A stretch of 5,157 nt of DNA from an uncultured Lachnospiraceae bacterium (GTDB lineage Bacteria > Bacillota > Clostridia > Lachnospirales > Lachnospiraceae), in assembly GCA_910589635.1 (NCBI GenBank), contig CAJUTD010000104.1, positions 1-5,157 on the forward strand. Reading direction: 5' to 3'. A model generated the notes under the pieces. It searched no databases, was not told the origin of the DNA, and saw only the letters and a list, made by a program, of their open reading frames with translations. Made by a program: the position numbers and the translations under genes. Positions 1-5,157 of the stretch are shown one piece after another. The stretch's first letter is position 1. Each line of letters begins with the position of its first letter.

Positions 1-9
1 ATAGAGAGT

Positions 10-55
10 GAGGGTATCGCTCAATCATCTAATTTGATGATTTTGCGACACCCTC
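10..55. repeat. 46-nt nested palindrome at the point where hsdS breaks off
   Basis: Outer arms are GAGGGTATCGC (10-20) and GCGACACCCTC (45-55), 11 positions that pair with one G-U wobble. A 2-nt mismatch (21-22 against 43-44) follows, then inner arms AATCATC (23-29) and GATGATT (36-42), which pair perfectly around the 6-nt loop 30-35. No T-run follows the hairpin on either strand, so it does not look like an intrinsic terminator. The hsdS protein loses family similarity exactly where the palindrome starts, and it supplies the last codons and the TGA stop. This suggests inserted DNA (a palindromic mini-element or the end of an insertion sequence) or a recombination site. Which family it belongs to is not known to me with certainty; no transposase is visible because the window ends at base 1. 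Confidence 0.8.
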
Positions 56-497
56 GTTGTATTTCCAAAGGAGGTACGGCAAGCCTAAACTCCTCAATCA
101 TAGGTTTCCTTATTGATTTTACAGTTGCACTTACGGCTTTCCGCATAATGAAACTCTTAAAAAATGCACGAAAATAATGAAACGCAAACTTCACATCAAC
201 CGAATTATCTATAAAATGTATACGATAAACCCTTTGATGAAGGGCATATTTCCCGTTTATATAATGAAAAATTTCACCAATTCCTCCTTCACCCGGTATA
301 ATGATTGCCTCCTCGTTATATTCCCAATCATCCTTTTGCTTTACTATCTGTGAGCGTATAAAAAATGGATACTTACCATTTTCTTGTGCTTCATTGCCAT
401 TACTATTACCAGTTCCGACTTCAGCCAATTCTTTTATTGCTTTATACACAACACCATCAGGACAATATTTTTGTATTAAAGTATCCAGCCTATTCAT
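21..497 (-). CDS. hsdS: Type I restriction-modification specificity subunit HsdS, truncated after the first recognition domain
   Basis: HsdS selects the DNA target of a type I restriction-modification complex. The visible 158 residues start with MNRLDTLIQKYCPDGV, a common HsdS N-terminus. They continue through one target recognition domain with typical segments: GTGNSNG (28-34), YPFFIRSQ (43-50), IIIPGEGGIGE (65-75), YALHQRVYRI (84-93), and ATVKSIRKPMIEEF (124-137). The domain ends at VPPLEIQR (141-148), the hallmark that precedes the long conserved helix. Here the protein runs into the palindrome and ends ten codons later, so the helix, the second recognition domain and the C-terminal repeat are absent; full HsdS is usually about 380-450 residues. 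I chose ATG 497 rather than the upstream in-frame ATG at 512, because GGAGG (506-510) sits 8 nt before 497. The start overlaps the stop of the cysteine-rich gene by 8 nt. Without the dimerising helix this half-subunit is unlikely to work alone. Confidence 0.9.
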   Translation of the reverse strand: MNRLDTLIQKYCPDGVVYKAIKELAEVGTGNSNGNEAQENGKYPFFIRSQIVKQKDDWEYNEEAIIIPGEGGIGEIFHYINGKYALHQRVYRIHFIDNSVDVKFAFHYFRAFFKSFIMRKAVSATVKSIRKPMIEEFRLAVPPLEIQRGCRKIIKLDD

Positions 498-711
498 TTT
501 TTTGTCCTCCATTTAATTTCTGATATTGCTTTTTCCACGCTCGCGACGGTTTTTTACAAATTCCATCCTCTGAAGCAAACGCACATATATTTGCAATAGA
601 ATTATTTGCACATATATCTGGATTATTAGCTCTACATCCATAAGTCTGTGTTTCAGTATCCAAGCTATGTAAAGGTGCATTAAAAGGAATTTTAAATTCT
701 TTTGTACTCAT
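490..711 (-). CDS. Small four-cysteine protein of unknown function, embedded in the restriction operon
   Basis: A 73-residue protein that I cannot assign to a named family with confidence. Four cysteines at residues 26, 34, 43 and 52 are spaced C-x7-C-x8-C-x8-C, and a basic segment, KKPSRAWKKQYQKL (53-66), follows the last one. The regular spacing suggests a metal-binding or disulphide-stabilised mini-domain. There is no signal peptide or membrane segment, so a cytoplasmic role, perhaps zinc binding, is more likely (inference). ATG 711 is preferred over the longer in-frame start at 738 because GGGAGG (719-724) lies 7 nt before it. Its start overlaps the TIR-like gene's stop as ATGA, and its TAG stop overlaps the hsdS start by 8 nt. 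This tight overlap on both sides argues for a real, co-translated gene. It may be a partner or regulator of the TIR-like protein. Confidence 0.8.
   Translation of the reverse strand: MSTKEFKIPFNAPLHSLDTETQTYGCRANNPDICANNSIANICAFASEDGICKKPSRAWKKQYQKLNGGQKNE
506..510 (-). promoter_or_regulatory. Ribosome binding site deciding the hsdS start
   Basis: GGAGG lies 8 nt upstream of ATG 497. It lies inside the codons that a start at 512 would use, so it supports 497 as the true start. It also sits within the last codons of the cysteine-rich gene, which points to translational coupling. Confidence 0.8.
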
Positions 712-1370
712 TCTTCTACCTCCCAGAATAATTCCCAAAAGGCTTCTGACAATTTTTCCTTCAAGTCATTTTCATTATCATAAAGGAGAATGTTATCTCC
801 GCTTACATCAAAATGCACTTTTTCAGTTTGAAAAAACTCTCTATTACACGTAAGAATCAGCTTGATAGGATGGTTACACAATTGCAGTCCCCTGGCAATA
901 CCAGCCTCGTAGTATACTCCACCCCGATTTCCCGTCAAGTCTGCAATCAAAGCAACTGAATCCGATATTTCATCGGTAATTTCATTGATAATAGAACCTG
1001 TAAAAGTTTTCTTATCTATACGCATAGCCGAAAAATTATGTTCCTGTATTGCCGGCTTATACGCAACTTCATATATGTAATCAATCTCATCGGAAAACAT
1101 CATCGCAACAAAAATCTGGTTTCGTTTTTTTATAGGTGGAATCAAAATCTTATCATACCTTTTCTTATATATTTGACGCAGTAATGCAACCAAATTCTCA
1201 CACCTGTGGAAAGCATCCCCTTGTTTTTTGATTCCGTCAATGAGTTCCCATGCCTCCTCATTGTTCTCATCTATCTCCTCCAAAAATGCTTCCACTTCGT
1301 ATACCCATTCACTAATATTGGGTTTCTTTGGATTATCAATCAAACTTTTTAATCTCTCTTTTTCATTCAT
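708..1370 (-). CDS. Protein with C-terminal nucleoside-deoxyribosyltransferase/TIR-like domain, putative defence effector
   Basis: 220 residues. Residues 1-80 are charged and probably helical, with many Glu and Lys (for example EVEAFLEEIDENNEEAWELI, 25-44), and have no domain I can name. Residues 83-215 look like the nucleoside 2-deoxyribosyltransferase/TIR-like Rossmann-type fold. The signs are a first strand QIFVAMMFSDE (85-95), a helix and acidic segment SIINEITDEISDSVALIADLTG (126-147), then GGVYYEAGIARGL (150-162), and a closing FDVSGDNILLYDNENDLKEKL (187-207). In relatives, the Glu of the YYE(L/A)G motif (here E155) is the expected catalytic residue; many use or degrade nucleotides or NAD+. 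The substrate here is not shown. ATG 1370 is preferred over the TTG at 1403 because GGAGG (1378-1382) lies 7 nt before it. It starts 29 nt after the DUF1016 stop and its TGA overlaps the next gene as ATGA. An effector in anti-phage defence is an inference from fold and position. Confidence 0.8.
   Translation of the reverse strand: MNEKERLKSLIDNPKKPNISEWVYEVEAFLEEIDENNEEAWELIDGIKKQGDAFHRCENLVALLRQIYKKRYDKILIPPIKKRNQIFVAMMFSDEIDYIYEVAYKPAIQEHNFSAMRIDKKTFTGSIINEITDEISDSVALIADLTGNRGGVYYEAGIARGLQLCNHPIKLILTCNREFFQTEKVHFDVSGDNILLYDNENDLKEKLSEAFWELFWEVEE
719..724 (-). promoter_or_regulatory. Ribosome binding site of the four-cysteine gene
   Basis: GGGAGG lies 7 nt before ATG 711. It identifies the internal ATG, not the upstream in-frame codon at 738, as the likely start. 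It is embedded in the last codons of the TIR-like gene. Confidence 0.75.
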
Positions 1371-1377
1371 TGCAATA

Positions 1378-1382
1378 CCTCC
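1378..1382 (-). promoter_or_regulatory. Ribosome binding site deciding the TIR-like gene start
   Basis: GGAGG lies 7 nt before ATG 1370, within the 29-nt gap that follows the DUF1016 stop codon. It supports the shorter 220-residue product over the 231-residue reading from TTG 1403. Confidence 0.75.
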
Positions 1383-1399
1383 GCTCTCCTTTAGTCTCT

Positions 1400-2512
1400 T
1401 CAATCTAATTTTGCATTTCCATCCTGTAGTTCCTCTTCCTCCACATACTGCAATTCAAAAAAGTGTTTTTGCGTTTCTATTTCCCGTCGCAATTCCTCCT
1501 CTGACGGCATATATAGTTTATATTTTGACGCAAATAGCTGTTCATTTCCGTTTAATATGGAATATTTTGCTATGTCCTCATCTGTTTCTGCACATAATAC
1601 AATCCCCAAAGTCGGGTTATCCCCTTCTACCCTTTTCAATTCATCATACATGCGGACATACATATCCATCTGCCCAACATCCTGATGCGTAATTTTCTTT
1701 GTTTTAAGGTCTATTAAGACAAAACATTTCAGATAATAATTATAAAACACAAGGTCTATATAATAATCTTCCTGTTCTGTCCTGATATGCTGCTGCCTGG
1801 CAACAAATGCATAACCTTTTCCAAGCTCCATAAGGAACTTTTGCAGATTGTTTAATATTGCTGTTTCTAGCTTCTGTTCATTCACATCCGTTATCGTTTC
1901 CAACTCCAAAAATTCAGCAATAATCGGATTTTTAATATATTCCGTTTTCTCCACTGCCCACTCTTTCGTTATCTCCGTTGCTTCTTTTGAGACAATTTCA
2001 CCATACTGTGTTTTCACAATACGCTGATAATATTGTGAATGAACATTCCTCTGCAGCTCCCGCACACTCCACATCTGCTCATACGCTTCCTTTGCATACC
2101 ACGCTCTTGCCTCATCATCATGAACCCTTATCAGCACCCGGTAATGTGTCCAAGAAAGCAGTCCTACAGATTGTGGACTCACTGAGTCCACAATCTGCGG
2201 AAAGTATTTATAAAATCGCAAATACATATACAGGCTGCTCCTGTCAAAACCCTTTTCTCCATGCTTTGACAGCTCATCCGCCAACATCTGTATCACTTTT
2301 TTGCCATAATCGGCACGCTCTTCGCCCTTCAATTCCTCTTGTGCAATCCTATATCCAATAATCCAATTACGCTGAACAAGAATGTTGTCAACGCTGCGGT
2401 ACGCCTGCTGCTGGGCGGTATTGATAATCGCTCTGACATCATTCGTAATATTATCCGTTTTCTTATAATTTTCCATAAGAATATTATTGGACACGATTTC
2501 CAAATTATTCAT
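1400..2512 (-). CDS. DUF1016/YhcG-family PDDEXK nuclease domain protein
   Basis: 370 residues from ATG 2512, a usual length for the family (about 330-380). The N-terminal DUF1016_N part (about 20-190) contains NWIIGYRIAQEE (49-60), a helical DNA-binding-like segment with FDRSSLYMYLRFY (89-101), and LLSWTHYRVLIRV (118-130). The C-terminal part is a PDDEXK nuclease-like fold: GYAFVARQQHI (233-243), YYIDLVFYN (250-258) with the acidic residue D253, FVLIDLKTKK (264-273) with D268-x-K270, then DVGQMDMYV (278-286) with Q281, and GIVLCAETDED (303-313). The catalytic D...D-x-K-Q set is therefore intact. Such proteins are often found in type I restriction loci, and a nuclease or restriction-linked role is expected; the exact activity is not shown. 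The start overlaps the hsdM stop (TGATG), with GGGAG at 2517-2521. A GTG at 2515 is an alternative start. Confidence 0.93.
   Translation of the reverse strand: MNNLEIVSNNILMENYKKTDNITNDVRAIINTAQQQAYRSVDNILVQRNWIIGYRIAQEELKGEERADYGKKVIQMLADELSKHGEKGFDRSSLYMYLRFYKYFPQIVDSVSPQSVGLLSWTHYRVLIRVHDDEARAWYAKEAYEQMWSVRELQRNVHSQYYQRIVKTQYGEIVSKEATEITKEWAVEKTEYIKNPIIAEFLELETITDVNEQKLETAILNNLQKFLMELGKGYAFVARQQHIRTEQEDYYIDLVFYNYYLKCFVLIDLKTKKITHQDVGQMDMYVRMYDELKRVEGDNPTLGIVLCAETDEDIAKYSILNGNEQLFASKYKLYMPSEEELRREIETQKHFFELQYVEEEELQDGNAKLD
2167..2197. repeat. 31-nt perfect palindrome inside the DUF1016 gene
   Basis: The arm CAGATTGTGGACTCA (2167-2181), one central base (2182) and the exact reverse complement of the arm (2183-2197) give 15 perfect base pairs. 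In the mRNA this would be a strong hairpin within the coding sequence. It encodes roughly PQIVDSVSPQS, just before the conserved SWTHYR segment and in frame, so it does not disrupt the protein. It could be an in-frame palindromic insertion or a chance result of repeated codons. Confidence 0.85.
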
Positions 2513-4080
2513 CACTCTCCCACCTCAATCTCTGCAATAATCTTATCTATTTCATCACGCAGCACCTGTTCACGGGCAACAATTTCCTTAATCTCCGCAT
2601 TCAGTTTCACAATATCAATCTTTTCCCTTGTAACTTCCTGCTCAACATAAGTGCTTACAGACAAATTGTAATTCTGTTCTGCCACTTCACTATTTGGCAC
2701 CAGCCGGGAAAAATACTGCTTATCTTCACGAGAAACAAAAACATCTACGATTTTGTTAATATTTTCTTCCGCCAGCTTATTGTTGTTCGTAATTTTAACA
2801 AATTCTTTTGATGCATCTATAAAAAGGGTACTGTTTTCGCTCTTGCTCTTCTTTAGTACCATAATACAGGTTGCTATACTCGTACCGAAGAAAAGGTTGT
2901 CTGGTAGTTGAATGACACAATCCACAAAGTTATTGTCAATCAGATATTGACGGATTTTCTTTTCTGCTCCGCCACGATACATAATCCCCGGAAAGCATAC
3001 AATGGCAGCCGTTCCATTCGTAGCAAGCCATGACAGGGAATGCATAATAAAAGCAAGGTCTGCCTTTGACTTTGGTGCAAGCACGCCAGCTGGTGAAAAC
3101 CGTGGGTCATTAATTAATACAGGATTGTTATCTCCCTCCCATTTAATCGAATATGGGGGATTTGACACAATTACTTCAAACGGCTCATCATCCCAATGTT
3201 TTGGGGAAATCAATGTATCCTCATGGGCAATGTCAAACTTATCATAATCAATGTCATGCAGGAACATATTAATGCGGCACAAATTATAAGTCGTTATATT
3301 TATTTCCTGTCCGTAAAATCCCTGCCGCACATTATCTTTCCCTAATATTTTTGCAGCTTTTAACAGCAAAGAACCGGAACCACATGCCGGGTCATATACT
3401 TTATTAACCTCTGTTTTGCCCACAACAGCAATTCTTGTAAGAAGTTCAGACACCTCTTGCGGTGTAAAAAATTCCCCACCGCTTTTTCCTGCATTGGATG
3501 CATACATACTCATCAAAAATTCATAAGCATCGCCAAACGCATCTATCGTATTGTCTTTATAATCTCCCAGATTCATTTCCCCAATGCCGTCTAAGAGCTT
3601 TACCAATTTGGCATTCCGCTTTGCTACCGTACCACCCAGCTTATTGCTGTTCACATCAATATCGTCAAACAACCCGGCAAAGTCATCCTCGCTGCCACTG
3701 CCTTTTGCAAAATCCTCAATATGCCTGAAAACTGATTCCAAAGTCATATTGAGGTTTTCATCGTCTTTCGCTCTCTTCCGTACATTTTGAAACAATTCAG
3801 AGGGAAGAATAAAAAATCCCTTTGTATTTACCATATCTTCACGAGCCTGTTCTGCATCTTCGTCTGACAACTGCGTGTAATCAAAATCTGCATTTCCGGC
3901 TTCAATCTCATCTTCGTTTATTTTATTTGTCAGGTTCTCCGATATGTAACGGTAAAACATAATGCCCAAAACATAAGATTTAAAATCCCAGCCGTCCACA
4001 CTTCCCCTCAAATCGTCTGCAATTGACCATATTGCCCTATGAAGCTCTTCCCGCTCCTGTTCTTTTTTGTTGTCAACCAT
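2512..4080 (-). CDS. hsdM: Type I restriction-modification DNA methyltransferase subunit HsdM
   Basis: HsdM transfers a methyl group from S-adenosylmethionine to adenine N6 within the target chosen by HsdS. The 522 residues are full length for the family. The N-terminal HsdM_N helical domain (about 8-165) includes HRAIWSIADDLRG and DFKSYVLGIMFYRYISE (32-48). The catalytic domain follows: GGEFFTPQEV (201-210), motif I DPACGSGSLLL (230-240) for cofactor binding, GQEIN (257-261), DTL (288-290), and catalytic motif IV NPPY (307-310). Then come QLPDNLFFGTSIATCIMVLKK (391-411) and a C-terminal region with a coiled-coil-like tail (about 480-522). All key residues are present, so an active methylase is expected. 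ATG 4080 is preceded by AGGAGG at 4087-4092, 6 nt after the intergenic edge. It is the first gene of the operon, and its TGA overlaps the next start. hsdR is not in the window. Confidence 0.97.
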   Translation of the reverse strand: MVDNKKEQEREELHRAIWSIADDLRGSVDGWDFKSYVLGIMFYRYISENLTNKINEDEIEAGNADFDYTQLSDEDAEQAREDMVNTKGFFILPSELFQNVRKRAKDDENLNMTLESVFRHIEDFAKGSGSEDDFAGLFDDIDVNSNKLGGTVAKRNAKLVKLLDGIGEMNLGDYKDNTIDAFGDAYEFLMSMYASNAGKSGGEFFTPQEVSELLTRIAVVGKTEVNKVYDPACGSGSLLLKAAKILGKDNVRQGFYGQEINITTYNLCRINMFLHDIDYDKFDIAHEDTLISPKHWDDEPFEVIVSNPPYSIKWEGDNNPVLINDPRFSPAGVLAPKSKADLAFIMHSLSWLATNGTAAIVCFPGIMYRGGAEKKIRQYLIDNNFVDCVIQLPDNLFFGTSIATCIMVLKKSKSENSTLFIDASKEFVKITNNNKLAEENINKIVDVFVSREDKQYFSRLVPNSEVAEQNYNLSVSTYVEQEVTREKIDIVKLNAEIKEIVAREQVLRDEIDKIIAEIEVGE

Positions 4081-4086
4081 TATATA

Positions 4087-4092
4087 CCTCCT
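4087..4092 (-). promoter_or_regulatory. Ribosome binding site of hsdM
   Basis: A perfect AGGAGG lies 6 nt before ATG 4080. It fixes the hsdM start and suggests efficient translation of the first gene in the operon. Confidence 0.85.
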
Positions 4093-4459
4093 GCCTTCTC
4101 CAGCATTTATTTACTGTTTATGATAAAACATCCTATTTCCTCATATGTGCATCAGTTGTAACAGTATTAAGCAAACTGAAATTCCCATCAAAAATATTGA
4201 TGTCTTCAGATTCCCATGAAAATCCTACAATTATCGACAATGAATCTTTTTCAAATTATACACTACAATACTTTTGATAACAACCAATAATCTGATTTCC
4301 ATATGCAACATTATCTATTACTTATTACATATATACTGTGCAGTTATCTTTTCCCTTCATTTCCTATATGGAGTAATTTCTTTATAAATATCACTTACAA
4401 TATACACCACATATGGCTGATGAAGATTATTTTTTGCCATCTACTGAAATCTCATCTGT
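4093..4459. other. AT-rich intergenic region and hsdM leader
   Basis: No convincing intact gene is present. The stretch holds the operon promoter (4255-4283) and a leader of about 170 nt. The leader contains a short hairpin, CATCAA and TTGATG around a 5-nt loop (4186-4202), and two copies of ATTCCCAT-N-AAAA (4181-4193 and 4210-4222). A few open stretches without good start signals run on the minus strand: 4440-4357 reads 27 codons from ATG to TGA, and 4255-4133 reads 40 codons to TAG. Both could be decayed coding remnants or chance in AT-rich DNA. Confidence 0.6.
4255..4283 (-). promoter_or_regulatory. Sigma-A type promoter for the hsdM operon
   Basis: On the minus strand the -35 box is TTGTTA (4278-4283), the spacer is exactly 17 bp (4261-4277), and the -10 box is a perfect TATAAT (4255-4260). 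Transcription would start near 4248 and read through hsdM and the downstream genes. The distance to hsdM leaves a leader of about 170 nt, longer than translation needs, so post-transcriptional control is possible but not shown. Confidence 0.7.
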
Positions 4460-4573
4460 ATGGGTAGAAAGCGAAATTAATTTCACAAATACGGTTATCT
4501 AAACCGTGTTTGCAACATTTTAGACTGCCGGATTAAGGACGTCATGGAATTAATTACGGATGACAAAAAATAA
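4460..4573 (+). pseudogene. C-terminal remnant of a small Cro/CI-type HTH regulator
   Basis: Plus-strand frame from 4481 to the TAA at 4571-4573 reads a C-terminal segment LNRVCNILDCRIKDVMEL followed by ITDDKK. This closely resembles the end of the roughly 65-75-residue Cro/CI-like regulators common in clostridial mobile elements (typical form: L-x-x-I-C-x-x-L-D-C-x-I-x-D-I-M-E). Upstream, the same frame gives MGRKRN, then TAA (4478-4480), at the place where the family usually has a Lys-Asn-Glu segment; TAA is one change from GAA. The N-terminal helix-turn-helix is not recognisable. The gene therefore looks broken and its 5' part lost. It faces the SpoVG-type gene, with its stop about 65 bp from the end of the SpoVG tail. 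Confidence 0.6.
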
Positions 4574-4639
4574 AAGGCACCTGGAGAGTTCCAAAAAGAA
4601 CCCATCGGATACCTCATCATCTTATCTTTTACCTGCCCA

Positions 4640-4765
4640 TTAGCGGAACGGTGTTTCCTGCACCCTTTCCTCCCTTACCGGCACTGCCTGCGACCGTCCC
4701 CTAGCTTCTTCCTGCTACTATACAAGCGCCTCGTGGTAAGCACCCACTAAAGCCTCATTCAGTTA
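4640..4765 (-). pseudogene. Detached C-terminal tail of the SpoVG-type gene, interrupted by three stops
   Basis: Continuing in the same frame beyond the present stop TAA (4763-4765), translation gives LNEALVGAYHEALV, then two TAG codons (4715-4720), then QEEARGRSQAVPVREERVQE and TPFR, ending at TAA (4640-4642). The first part matches the helix that normally follows the SpoVG core (hydrophobic residues with regular spacing after the PVTADF segment). The rest is like the polar Gln/Glu-rich tails of these proteins. Each of the first three stops is one C-to-T change from a Gln codon, and a real CAG follows them. This is the lost end of the upstream gene rather than a gene of its own. Confidence 0.65.
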
Positions 4766-5157
4766 TTTCTTAAAGTCTGCCGTTACCGGATAGCATACAT
4801 CTTTGTATCTTCCCTTTCCATTTGCTAAAATCCCGATTCTGGCAGAGGGCATGGTGGCAAAAAGCCCTTTTTTCCCGTCCAGTATGCTTACATTCTGAAT
4901 GACAAAACATTCATCCAGATTCCCTGTCAGTTCCTTATAAAACTCCTTTGCAATCGGGTTGCAATAGCCCTTATAGACTGGTTCGTTCTGCTCCGTGCGC
5001 TCGTTACTCCTACAGCTTGGCATGGAGACAAACAGCCTGCCCTCCCAGTTCTCTACCAGTGCCACATCTGTAATCTTAAAACTGTTCTCAAAGGTAACTG
5101 CAGTTTCCTTTTTGACTTCATAATAATGTAGGTTTTTGATTTTGTTCGGTGCCGACC
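4763..5157 (-). CDS. Tandem SpoVG-domain protein, 5' end outside the window
   Basis: The reading frame is open from the right edge, giving 130 visible residues, so the GTG at 5065 is internal and not the start. Two SpoVG-type units are seen. The first runs from FKITDVALVENWEGRLFVSMPS (residues 26-47 of the visible part) through YKGYCNPIAKEFYKEL. The second runs from FVIQNVSILDGKKGLFATMPS through YKDVCYPVTADFKK. Each has the family's signature (V-x-(D/E)-x-x-G-x-L-F-x-x-M-P-S, later Y-x-(D/G)-x-C-x-P-(V/I)). SpoVG proteins bind nucleic acid and influence septation and gene expression in Bacillus; tandem forms are frequent in clostridial conjugative elements, where the role is unclear. The product stops early, before the usual C-terminal helix. 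It is upstream of, and in the same direction as, the hsd operon but about 680 bp away. Confidence 0.85.
   Translation of the reverse strand, partial: SAPNKIKNLHYYEVKKETAVTFENSFKITDVALVENWEGRLFVSMPSCRSNERTEQNEPVYKGYCNPIAKEFYKELTGNLDECFVIQNVSILDGKKGLFATMPSARIGILANGKGRYKDVCYPVTADFKK

Noticed and set aside
1228..1692. Plus-strand ORF of 154 codons across the DUF1016/TIR-like junction
   Set aside because: It is antisense to two well-supported genes, with biased Ser/His/Pro composition typical of a shadow frame.
4023..4277. Plus-strand ORF of 84 codons covering the hsdM start and leader
   Set aside because: It lies antisense to the hsdM start, its promoter and leader, has no ribosome binding site and no recognisable motif.
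4413..4502. Plus-strand 29-codon ORF starting MADEDYFLPSTE
   Set aside because: No ribosome binding site and no family resemblance; it overlaps the frame of the HTH remnant and looks like chance.
4491..4507. Small inverted repeat ACGGTT / AACCGT in the HTH remnant
   Set aside because: Six-bp arms with a 5-nt loop, no T-run and no clear role; within expectation for a region of this size.
4575..4625. Possible terminator near the end of the SpoVG tail, with a T-rich run on the minus strand after a short GTTC/GAAC or TGGA/TCCA stem
   Set aside because: The stems are only 4 bp and not adjacent to the T-run, so they do not meet the usual form of an intrinsic terminator.

Overview
The window looks like part of a mobile or accessory island from a low-to-mid GC Firmicute, most likely a clostridial species (Lachnospiraceae-like). 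The evidence is strong AGGAGG-type ribosome binding sites, a consensus sigma-A promoter, a SpoVG-domain protein of the kind common in clostridial integrative conjugative elements, and the remnant of a small Cro/CI-type regulator. The species cannot be named from sequence alone. All apparently intact genes lie on the minus strand, so the biological order runs from high to low coordinates.

Right end (about 4640-5157): the 3' part of a protein with two tandem SpoVG-type domains, entering from beyond the right edge. Its present stop (4763-4765) is followed, in the same frame, by about 40 more codons of clear coding character, broken only by TAG TAG. All three stops are one C-to-T change from glutamine codons, so the C-terminal tail appears to have been lost recently. 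Next to it, on the plus strand, is the C-terminal remnant of a small HTH regulator (4460-4573). Together these look like the damaged edge of an older element into which the restriction cassette was placed. GC falls sharply here, from 58% over 4681-4740 to 27% over 4261-4320 (hand count).

Intergenic region (4093-4459): AT-rich. It carries a near-consensus promoter on the minus strand (TTGTTA, 17 bp, TATAAT) and a leader of about 170 nt before hsdM.

Operon (4080 down to 21): hsdM (type I DNA methyltransferase), a DUF1016/YhcG-type PDDEXK nuclease, a 220-aa protein with a nucleoside-deoxyribosyltransferase/TIR-like C-terminal domain, a 73-aa four-cysteine protein, and the first half of hsdS. 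Genes overlap by 1 to 8 nt, except for one gap of 29 nt. Each has a good ribosome binding site, so they are probably one co-transcribed, translationally coupled unit. Three extra genes therefore sit between the methylase and specificity subunits of a type I restriction-modification system. The TIR-like gene and the cysteine protein are the best candidates for an undescribed or poorly described defence module.

Left end: hsdS stops just after its first target recognition domain, exactly where a 46-nt near-perfect palindrome (10-55) begins. The second recognition domain and both conserved helical spacers are missing, and hsdR is not in the window. The specificity subunit is either broken by a small inserted element or interrupted at a recombination site; what lies left of base 1 decides which.
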